From IMG/VR virus record IMGVR_UViG_3300030012_004552, positions 1 through 31,894 of that record: a stretch of DNA of 31,894 bases. One strand, 5' to 3'. The translations under genes and the position numbers were made by a program. Shown piece after piece: positions 26,756 to 31,894 of this stretch. The DNA is from a virus. Below the pieces are notes generated by a model. It was not told where the DNA came from, ran no database searches, and worked only from the letters and a program-made list of their open reading frames with translations. Each line of letters begins with the position of its first letter. The first letter of the stretch is position 1.

Positions 26756-26774
26756 AAAAAAGGGGTGGCCACCC
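26756..26774 (-). terminator. Intrinsic terminator facing leftward transcription
   Basis: On the minus strand GGGT-GGCC-ACCC (26774-26763) plus a C is followed at once by six T (26761-26756), a short intrinsic terminator. It would stop leftward (late) read-through from the scaffold side before it reaches the capsid unit, or antisense transcripts across the plus island. The stem is short (4 bp, G/C-only core), so strength is uncertain. Confidence 0.5.
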
Positions 26775-27193
26775 TGTAAAAAACAACCACTATATGCCAA
26801 AATCCTGTAACCTTGGCCAATCCAGTTTAGTACAAGCAAACAAGGTCAACAGATTTTCTCTGTAGTATCAATGACTTACATCGCCACCGTGGCCAACCGT
26901 GTAACAAATGTGTAAACAGAGTATCCAGTTTTACCAGCACGGGCTGAAACAGAATCCAGTTTTGGTAGCAAGGGCTGAAACACACCACCGTCCAACACGC
27001 TGAGATTGAAGCGTTCATCACGGTGAACTACGGTGGAATCGCACGGTGAAGCAGAGTGATGTACAATGATGCCTCTTTTATAGGTGAGCGTGTATCACAA
27101 TCACGGGAGCTGTGCGTTTAGTTAATAAAGCACAATGTTATCCAAAATAATCCACCATTCACCATTGTCCAACGCACACACAGACTTTAATAT
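26775..27193. other. Non-coding repeat-rich stretch, candidate origin or operator region
   Basis: I see no credible gene here. It holds two 29-bp direct repeats (26923-26982) and five copies of ACGGTG or its complement CACCGT within 165 bp (26885, 26986, 27020, 27030, 27043), two of them as CACGGTGAA (27019, 27042). There is one DnaA-box-like TTATCCAAA (27138-27146, one mismatch to TTATCCACA) followed by TAATCCACC. Clustered short repeats beside the early promoter fit a replication origin or a repressor-operator array; neither is proven. Confidence 0.4.
26923..26982 (+). repeat. Two tandem 29-bp direct repeats (31-bp period)
   Basis: Copies at 26923-26951 and 26954-26982 both begin ATCCAGTTTT and end GGGCTGAAACA; 25 of 29 bases agree. 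The end part, GGCTGAAACACAC, recurs exactly at 29139-29151 in the other non-coding stretch. The 31-bp period is about three helical turns. Confidence 0.85.
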
Positions 27194-27349
27194 GTGAAAG
27201 TGAAACAGCGTTCAAAACACAAGCGTTCTAAATTGGACAGCAAGTATAGACAGCAAGAGTGTAAGCGAGAGGAATATGCAGTGGCCAGAATTATGTCACA
27301 ACTACAAGCAGTTTCAGAAAAATCCTCTTTAGTCAAGAAAAAAGATTGA
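27194..27349 (+). CDS. Possible small basic protein, 51 aa (GTG start)
   Basis: A frame from GTG 27194 reads VKVKQRSKHKRSKLDSKYRQ at its start and ends AVSEKSSLVKKKD. The composition is protein-like (basic helical, one Cys). No Shine-Dalgarno precedes it and an in-frame stop lies just upstream, so it could be a real short gene, a remnant, or chance. Its TGA (27347-27349) sits inside the -35 box of the early promoter, so if transcribed from further left it would read into that promoter. Confidence 0.35.
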   Translation: MKVKQRSKHKRSKLDSKYRQQECKREEYAVARIMSQLQAVSEKSSLVKKKD

Positions 27350-27374
27350 CAACAACACACTTTTTTGCTATTAT
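27346..27374 (+). promoter_or_regulatory. Consensus sigma70 promoter of the early operon
   Basis: TTGACA (27346-27351), 17-bp spacer, TATTAT (27369-27374). This is a near-perfect host-type promoter, the clearest in the genome, predicting a start near 27381. It would drive the plus genes from 27515 on, before any phage protein exists. The leader (27381-27514) contains AACAGC/GCTGTT complementary segments and CAATTGGAAG. Confidence 0.88.
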
Positions 27375-27514
27375 GTATGTAATTGCTTAAAACAATTGGA
27401 AGGAACAGAACAACAGCGAGAAATGTGCTGTTATCTGTTGGATATTAGCCTTTTCACCAAATACAGCCATTTTTCGCCAAACTAAATACAAATGTAATGA
27501 ACAAGGAGGCGACA

Positions 27515-27880
27515 ATGACAGCGACACTACAACAGCAACAGCATTTAATCAATGTGCTGGCGGAAACACCCAAACAATTCAATTATGACATCCCCGTGTA
27601 TAGGACACAAACAATCACACTTGAACACAAGCTCACAGCAGATGAATTGAAGCAGTGGGCATTAGAACGACACGATTTTGAGCAACAAACCATTGATTAC
27701 TACATACCCACAGCAAAAGAGTGGGAAGATTGGAATCAGCAGTATTTGGACAACTTACAGGACAATCACGCTTGGGCATATTTGGAAGATTGGAACACGG
27801 ATTGGGAACGCACAGCAGATTACGGAGATTGGGAATTGGACGGTGAAATTGACACTTGGACGGACAAGGAGGGTGCGTAA
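27515..27880 (+). CDS. Early hypothetical acidic protein, 121 aa
   Basis: First gene of the early operon, very acidic and Trp/Asp-rich in its second half (NTDWERTADYGDWELDGEID). The frame opens at 27497, but AAGGAGG at 27503-27509 lies 5 nt before ATG 27515 (MTATLQQQQHL), which decides the start. The N-terminal motif QQQQHLINVLAETP is echoed in the next protein (QQQQLVDILSDKP). A strong ribosome site, strong promoter, small size and high acidity are usual for early takeover or DNA-mimic proteins, but no family is recognised and that role is a guess. Confidence 0.85.
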   Translation: MTATLQQQQHLINVLAETPKQFNYDIPVYRTQTITLEHKLTADELKQWALERHDFEQQTIDYYIPTAKEWEDWNQQYLDNLQDNHAWAYLEDWNTDWERTADYGDWELDGEIDTWTDKEGA

Positions 27881-28188
27881 TGACCACACTATTAAAACAA
27901 GCAGTTGAAAACATCAAACAGCAACAGCAATTAGTTGACATATTAAGCGACAAACCCTTGCGTGTAATACCAATTGGACAAGCACAAGCACCAATTAATA
28001 TGATGATTAACGCAGTAGAAGTGAATAGGCTTGCGTGGCGGCAAATGAATGAACAGCAACGCTTGGAACATTTACAGCATCTATTGGAGGAAAAGTACTA
28101 CAAAGCAATTGATGATGCTATTAGAGGATTGAAAACAGAGGATTTTAAATTGGATGTGTATGAATATGAATTGGAAGGGGAAGAATAA
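27880..28188 (+). CDS. Early hypothetical protein, 102 aa (related N-terminus)
   Basis: Begins at ATG 27880, overlapping the previous stop as TAATG, with AAGGAGG 7 nt upstream inside the previous gene. The N-terminal helix (LLKQAVENIKQQQQLVDIL) resembles that of the preceding protein, so the two may be diverged tandem copies. The middle is helical (NRLAWRQMNEQQRLEHLQHLLEE) and the tail acidic (VYEYELEGEE). Function unknown. An in-frame ATG at 27856 is rejected because it lacks a ribosome site. Confidence 0.82.
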   Translation: MTTLLKQAVENIKQQQQLVDILSDKPLRVIPIGQAQAPINMMINAVEVNRLAWRQMNEQQRLEHLQHLLEEKYYKAIDDAIRGLKTEDFKLDVYEYELEGEE

Positions 28189-28255
28189 GTCAAAAAACAC
28201 CTATTTCAGCACGAAAAAATGATGTTTTGCTAAATACTATTGGAGGACGCAAACA

Positions 28256-28813
28256 ATGATACAAATTACAGCACAAGAACACGCATATGACGGCGAACTT
28301 GTCCACGGACAAGACGCAAGTGTTAGAATAGTATGCGATGAAAACAGCAATGTACTACTACATAACACAATTAGAGACGGGTGTTTAGCAGTGGCACACT
28401 ATATTGAAAAGCGTTTTGGAGAAGATGAATTCAAACGCAAACTAAACAAACACCCTTTCAAAAAACAAAAGGGCAAAAGCACACTACAAGAGATAAATTG
28501 GTTTACGCACACTAAAAACAAAGCGTGGAGACAACAGCACGGTTTTGGCAAATATTATACGCACGAAGAATTGATTGATAGTATGCTAAACAAATGTGGC
28601 AAAACAATCAAAAGCACAGGTGGACTACAGCACTATACAAAAGCAATGATAAATCGTTGGAACAGATATATGCGTTATATGAACTTGTTAGAACACAGGG
28701 CATATGAGGGTGCTTTTGACACTTACAAAGTACAAATTAAAACACAACAAACACACAAAGTATTACCCAGTAAAAAAGGACACTTATGTGGAGTGGAGAT
28801 AGCACAATTATGA
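28256..28813 (+). CDS. Early hypothetical basic protein, 185 aa
   Basis: The largest protein of the early operon: an N-terminal beta-like part (MIQITAQEHAYDGELV), then a strongly basic helical region (FKRKLNKHPFKKQKGKS) and a helical core with HYTKAMINRWNRYMRYMNLL. GGAGG lies about 9 nt before ATG 28256. Net positive charge and aromatic/basic pattern suggest nucleic-acid binding. It is a positional candidate for a replication initiator in a genome with no other replication gene, but no known initiator motif is visible and this is speculation. It overlaps the next gene by ATGA. Confidence 0.82.
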   Translation: MIQITAQEHAYDGELVHGQDASVRIVCDENSNVLLHNTIRDGCLAVAHYIEKRFGEDEFKRKLNKHPFKKQKGKSTLQEINWFTHTKNKAWRQQHGFGKYYTHEELIDSMLNKCGKTIKSTGGLQHYTKAMINRWNRYMRYMNLLEHRAYEGAFDTYKVQIKTQQTHKVLPSKKGHLCGVEIAQL

Positions 28814-29070
28814 TACACGAAGTTGATTGGTGCGTGGACAAAGAAAAACACGCAAATGTGGCTGTGCTACGCTTCAAAACAAAAGCAAAACGCAACAAGC
28901 AAGTACCAGCGGATGTACGCAAACAAATGATACAGCGTTATTTACGAGGTGAATTTGGCAAGTGTACATACATAGAAGCAGATATGAACAAGCAAATAGA
29001 TGCTTATATAAAACGCAAAAACATCAAACACACAAACAGAGAATACATCAAACACTTTCTTTTTGGTTGA
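28810..29070 (+). CDS. Early hypothetical basic protein, 86 aa
   Basis: Last gene of the early operon. ATG 28810 overlaps the upstream stop as ATGA, and GGAG motifs lie 11-16 nt before it; an ATG at 28786 would add eight residues and is less likely. The protein is basic (RFKTKAKRNKQVPADVRKQM; YIKRKNIKHTNREYIKHF), mainly helical after residue 30, and could bind nucleic acid. No family recognised. A non-coding, structured stretch follows. Confidence 0.78.
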   Translation: MIHEVDWCVDKEKHANVAVLRFKTKAKRNKQVPADVRKQMIQRYLRGEFGKCTYIEADMNKQIDAYIKRKNIKHTNREYIKHFLFG

Positions 29071-29101
29071 TTTTTTCAATTGGAAGAAAGTATAATATTT
29101 T

Positions 29102-29123
29102 TTTAGGCACACTTTAGGCACAC
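29102..29123 (+). repeat. 11-bp tandem duplication TTTAGGCACAC
   Basis: Two exact head-to-tail copies, 29102-29112 and 29113-29123, one helical turn apart, 31 bp after the last early gene. Same spacing as the TTACACAT pairs at the integrase. Likely a protein-binding site; the protein is unknown. Confidence 0.7.
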
Positions 29124-29448
29124 ACAATTACTGATACAGGCTGAAACACACACTAATATTGGCTATATAGTTTCTCAACAAACACAGCAAAATGCGGTTG
29201 AAATATACAGGTGAATTGCTTGAAACCGTTGGTGTTAGCGTTATTAACACAAAGTCAGCAACGAAACTGCGTAGATGACACGAGGCAGTATAATACAATT
29301 GTTGAAGGTTGGGTTAGGACAAAGCCCTGTTGCTCATGACTTGCGTACAGCAAAAAATACCTTCTGTCTAAAAGGGCAAATGCTTTTTTTATATGACACT
29401 TGCGTACGGTGTCGTATGAGCAAATGATAGATTATAATTCAATTGGAA

Positions 29449-29512
29449 AGTGTTTAATACGAAGCACTGCTTCGTATTATTAGTGCTGTAGCAACGCTAC
29501 AGCCTAAACACT
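29449..29512 (+). other. Three-way-junction RNA/DNA structure
   Basis: An outer pair AGTGTTTA/TAAACACT (29449-29456 with 29505-29512) encloses two perfect hairpins: TAATACGAAG/CTTCGTATTA with a 5-nt loop (29455-29479) and GCTGTAGC/GCTACAGC with a 3-nt loop (29485-29503). Outer and first stem share two bases at 29455-29456, so they compete at the edge. No U-run follows on either strand. Could be a bidirectional terminator pair, a small structured RNA, or a cruciform origin element. Confidence 0.6.
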
Positions 29513-29626
29513 GCTTACAACAATTATCATGAAGTTGATCACAAAAGAAGAAAGGACTGCTATGCCAAACAGCCCTTTCAATCGTAATGTAAAGGAGAGA
29601 CATATATGTCAATGCCTCAAAAATAT

Positions 29627-30409
29627 TTATCCACCCAACTGAGTTAGTTTTTCATACAGGCGATATAATTCAGCTCTTTTTTGGTCGCCAATGGGATCAC
29701 CTTGCGGCAATGACATTTGCGGGCTGTTTCTCAACTCATGTATTTTTTCTCGTATGCTGATTGTGTCTTCAGTTCTTGACTGCGTGTTTACAATTGGATT
29801 AGGCATTTTACCACCATCCATCATGTTGTACAACATTTCAAGTCCATCCGCTGTGTCAGTCAAAGGCATCGTCAGTACATGTGGTGGCAAATTACTAGCA
29901 TATTTTTTTACTGCGGCCAGTTTGCTGTCGTAATCATTACCCCATTTTGTTTTCAAATTTGCGTTCTCTTGTTCTAAGTCAGCACGGACAGGCATTTGTT
30001 TTTGGTATTGTTCATCAATAGCACCCAATTGATCTTTGTACAATGCTACTACACCTTCAATTTGTTTTTGCGACATGTTTAATGTGCGGAACAAATCTTC
30101 TGCTTCTCGTTTTGTGTCTTCATCACCAGTCAAATCCATGTCAAAATTATTGACAAAATCCCAGTTGTACTCTTTGGGTGCTTTGGGTATGTCTGCCAAT
30201 TTCTTTTCAAGTTCAGTGTATGATTTGGCCAAATCTTCTGGTGTTTTGAATTTTTCTGGTAACCAATCATATTGTTGTGCAGACTGATCGTCGGACTGAT
30301 TGTCATTGGTTTTTGGTTGTGTTTCACCTAATAAACCTTGTGTTTCTGTTGCGGCAGTTTCCGTAGTTTCAACTGCTTGTTCTGTTGCTTGTGTGTTTTC
30401 ATCACTCAT
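29627..30409 (-). CDS. Capsid scaffolding protein, 260 aa
   Basis: T7 gp9-like scaffold that shapes the procapsid and leaves before maturation. The acidic, low-complexity N-terminus (TEQAVETTETAATETQ, QPKTNDNQSDDQ) is followed by YDWLPEKFKTPEDLAKSYTE, the phrase typical of podovirus scaffolds, and a helical C-terminus (REKIHELRNSP, DQKRAELYRLYEKL). It lies downstream of the portal as in T7, but the capsid gene does not follow directly; a plus-strand island intervenes. The start overlaps the Bbp19-like gene by 8 bp. The stop falls in a GGATAAATATTT boundary motif. Confidence 0.92.
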   Translation of the reverse strand: MSDENTQATEQAVETTETAATETQGLLGETQPKTNDNQSDDQSAQQYDWLPEKFKTPEDLAKSYTELEKKLADIPKAPKEYNWDFVNNFDMDLTGDEDTKREAEDLFRTLNMSQKQIEGVVALYKDQLGAIDEQYQKQMPVRADLEQENANLKTKWGNDYDSKLAAVKKYASNLPPHVLTMPLTDTADGLEMLYNMMDGGKMPNPIVNTQSRTEDTISIREKIHELRNSPQMSLPQGDPIGDQKRAELYRLYEKLTQLGG

Positions 30410-30644
30410 CGTAAGTATCTCCTGTTAAGTTTGTTTTATTTTCATTCAGTTCCATCATATTGCGGATACGCTGGATCAATTGTTGTTGTGCTATTTTGTA
30501 GATAGCACTGTTGCTGTTGGGTGCATCACTGCTGATCCTAGTTTGGTTTGTTATGCGTTCTAAGTCATTCATAACAGCACGGCCACTATCAGTGTCAAAC
30601 ACACGCAAATAGCATTCTTTCAGTTGTTTCATGTTTGGTTTCAT
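30402..30644 (-). CDS. Bbp19-like small phage protein, 80 aa
   Basis: A helical protein with the pattern YLRVFDTDSGRAVMNDLERI near the start and IYKIAQQQLIQRIRNMME near the end, which resembles the Bbp19 family, small proteins found beside portal or scaffold genes. The ATG at 30644 overlaps the stop of the GNAT-like gene, and its 3' end overlaps the scaffold start, so the three are translated in series. A head-assembly role is inferred from place. Family assignment is moderately sure. Confidence 0.82.
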   Translation of the reverse strand: MKPNMKQLKECYLRVFDTDSGRAVMNDLERITNQTRISSDAPNSNSAIYKIAQQQLIQRIRNMMELNENKTNLTGDTYDE

Positions 30645-31105
30645 TTCAGTTTCCTTGCATATGTGTAGCCAGCTCGTTCCAATCCCAATCTTTCAAAAAC
30701 TTTGACATAGGCTGGACGGTCGCTCCAACTAAACAGGTACAACATGTTTGCACTTCTGCGTTGTCCCCATTCAGCAAAACGATCTATCAACATTTTTGGA
30801 TATTTAGGATTGCATGGTCTGTTTGTAAGCAACACGATTACACTGCAATCAACACTCTGTATCCAATAGTTTTCCATCAATTCACCCACTATCAAACAAT
30901 GCAAATGTCCAGTTTCGTCTTCAATGCCTTGTGTGTAGCCATAACCAGGTTTGCGTATATCCAAGTTGATCATGTGATCTAACCATCTATCGCAGTATGG
31001 TTTGCCTTTGTCGTGTTTGTGATGTTCAACCCATTGTTTTGCCATGTTAACAAGTACTTGGCGTTTTTTAGGTGTGGTGTAGTCTTGTCCGTTTACAAAT
31101 TTCAT
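30641..31105 (-). CDS. GNAT-like acetyltransferase homologue, 154 aa
   Basis: The C-terminal part (RPAYVKVFERLGLERAGYTY at about 129-148) fits the closing motif of GNAT N-acetyltransferases, where a Tyr/Phe-rich helix is followed by a G(F/L)...GY strand. The middle strand SVDCSVIVLLTNRP and the helix PKMLIDRFAEWGQRRSANMLY also agree with the fold. The acetyl-CoA loop (Q/RxxGxG/A) is not clear, so activity is uncertain. Similar proteins are encoded between portal and scaffold in marine podoviruses and may be virion-associated. It starts 33 bp after the portal stop. Confidence 0.8.
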   Translation of the reverse strand: MKFVNGQDYTTPKKRQVLVNMAKQWVEHHKHDKGKPYCDRWLDHMINLDIRKPGYGYTQGIEDETGHLHCLIVGELMENYWIQSVDCSVIVLLTNRPCNPKYPKMLIDRFAEWGQRRSANMLYLFSWSDRPAYVKVFERLGLERAGYTYARKLK

Positions 31106-31138
31106 TTGTGTTCATTTCAGTTTGTTTAGTTTTATTTA

Positions 31139-31894
31139 TTAGCCAGTTGGACCCATGCCGCTAGGCGGTACAACTTGCTGTGGGTTCTGTTCTTGTAAGC
31201 CTTCAGTTGCTTGTTGTAGCATCTGTGCTTGTTGTTGTTGTTGCATTCTTTGATTCACTTCTTCTTCATCAAGTACAACCTCTGGTGATAAGTCACCATC
31301 TCTAATAATTTTTCTTGCCAATGCACCCATGTTAATTTGTGCAACGCCTTCTGGTCCTAGTTGTGAAATAATTTGTAATATCTGCAAGTCTCTTTGTATT
31401 TCTGACATGCTGATACCTTTCTTCACTGCTGAATTAACAACTATCTCATATTGCGTACCATCATTGATAAACTCTGGTAGTTCGCCTCTTAGTTGCAAAC
31501 GCTTGATCAAATTTTTGATTATTGGGCGTAAAAATTCTTGCTCCATGCGTAGTCCAGCAGGACCAATCTTTCTAAAAAATTCTGCTTGTCTTACTTGTAC
31601 TTCAAATGCAGTCATTTGCTGTGATTGTTCTGGTGATATGATTGAATCATTAAACAATAGTTTGTTGATTTTCATACGCTGATCTTCTACTGCTTGGAAA
31701 CTAATTTGGAAGTTGCCTGGAAATGGTATTGGTTGTAGCGGACTATCAACTGTAATAACATCACCTGGTTCAATTTTCATATTGGCAAAGTTTACTGTGC
31801 TTTCATTACCATCTGTTTGCCACGCACCCAATCCTGCCCATGCACTTTGTTGCATGATCAATTGTGTTGCTTGATTGGCTACACGGATGTGCGG
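31139..31894 (-). CDS. Portal (head-tail connector), C-terminal part
   Basis: Residues 261-511 of the portal begun at 918-1; residues 261-306 are encoded twice because of the contig overlap. The part from WAGLGAWQTDGNES through the wing and stem (EDQRMKINKLLF, QMTAFEVQVRQAEFFRKIGP, GRLRMEQEFL-like helix) ends in a Gln-rich tail (RMQQQQQAQMLQQ) and NPQQVVPPSGMGPTG. MTAxEV/QxR...GP...R...E is the classic T7-type connector motif. The stop is followed by TAAATAAAAC, one of the boundary motifs. An internal ATG at 31861 is not the real start. Confidence 0.93.
   Translation of the reverse strand, partial: PHIRVANQATQLIMQQSAWAGLGAWQTDGNESTVNFANMKIEPGDVITVDSPLQPIPFPGNFQISFQAVEDQRMKINKLLFNDSIISPEQSQQMTAFEVQVRQAEFFRKIGPAGLRMEQEFLRPIIKNLIKRLQLRGELPEFINDGTQYEIVVNSAVKKGISMSEIQRDLQILQIISQLGPEGVAQINMGALARKIIRDGDLSPEVVLDEEEVNQRMQQQQQAQMLQQATEGLQEQNPQQVVPPSGMGPTG
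31757..31894. repeat. Contig-end overlap with bases 1-138
   Basis: 138 bp identical to bases 1-138 except at 28/31784 (A/G) and 61/31817 (C/T). Both changes are third-position synonymous in the portal (Ala GCT/GCC; Gln CAG/CAA). This shows a circular or permuted genome of 31,756 bp assembled from at least two co-existing variants, not true terminal repeats of one molecule. Confidence 0.93.

Larger units (their letters stand above)
29071..29626. other. Convergent non-coding stretch between early operon and scaffold
   Basis: No convincing gene. It contains an 11-bp tandem repeat (29102-29123), GGCTGAAACACAC (29139-29151, shared with the left repeats), hairpins at 29232-29250 (GTGTTA/TAACAC) and 29455-29512, a long inverted pair TTGCTCAT/ATGAGCAA (29330-29337 with 29416-29423) enclosing the direct repeat ACTTGCGTAC (29339, 29398), and TATAAT at 29289. 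A ribosome site AAAGGAG with ATG 29605 opens only 13 codons. It may hold an origin, a small RNA and/or bidirectional terminators. Confidence 0.45.

Noticed and set aside
26923-26982. Short CRISPR-like array
   Set aside because: Only two imperfect 29-bp copies separated by 2 bp, no spacers and no cas genes; better read as direct repeats or iterons.
26827-27021. Minus-strand ORF of 64 codons across the repeats
   Set aside because: It runs through the direct repeats, has no ribosome site, and its Cys/Trp-rich composition is unlike the other genes.
29077-29105. Intrinsic terminator after the early operon (T-run at 29098-29104)
   Set aside because: A T-run exists, but the preceding sequence forms only a weak A/T stem; support is too thin to call.
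29381-29410. Terminator at the GCTTTTTTT run
   Set aside because: Upstream stem is only about five weak A/T-rich pairs; kept as part of the general structured stretch.

Overview
The window is the essentially complete genome of a small, AT-rich, T7-like (short-tailed) temperate phage, given as a linear contig of a circular or circularly permuted molecule. Bases 1-138 repeat bases 31757-31894 with two synonymous differences, so the unique unit is 31,756 bp and the portal gene (511 codons when joined) runs across the contig ends. The gene content (T7-type portal, scaffold, capsid, tail tubes A and B, internal core proteins, gp17-type fibre, TerL) together with a tyrosine integrase beside a tRNA-Thr gene, low GC and Lys-rich mini-proteins next to the capsid gene suggests a marine podovirus, perhaps of an alphaproteobacterium such as SAR11. 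The host is inference only.

Layout. Late genes are almost all on the minus strand, read right to left from a divergent intergenic region near 3500-3600: TerS, TerL, two small paralogous proteins, portal (across the junction), a GNAT-like protein, a Bbp19-like protein and scaffold (down to 29627). The minus series resumes at 25910 with three short basic proteins, then major capsid, tail tube A (gp11), tail tube B (gp12), gp14-, gp15- and gp16-like internal proteins (the last as two ORFs), a 1433-aa tail fibre, a holin-like protein and a 182-aa unknown (down to 8141). Between scaffold and capsid lies a plus-strand island (26164-29070) with an HNH endonuclease and small unknown genes. Its right-hand operon has a textbook sigma70 promoter at 27346-27374 and is flanked by two non-coding, repeat- and hairpin-rich stretches (26709-27193 and 29071-29626).

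The remaining region (3619-8160) is an accessory/lysogeny block: a 2OG-Fe(II) oxygenase, two small unknowns, tRNA-Thr(TGT), candidate integrase arm sites, the integrase, a four-gene minus mini-operon with a glycosyltransferase, and a possible RNase H-fold protein.

How it works together. I recognise no phage RNA polymerase, DNA polymerase, primase/helicase, SSB or CI-type repressor, and no obvious endolysin. Replication and transcription should therefore lean on the host, with the small plus-strand early genes and the two structured non-coding stretches as the likely control and origin region. An ATAAATA-type motif sits in one orientation at nine gene boundaries and is a candidate late promoter or processing signal.
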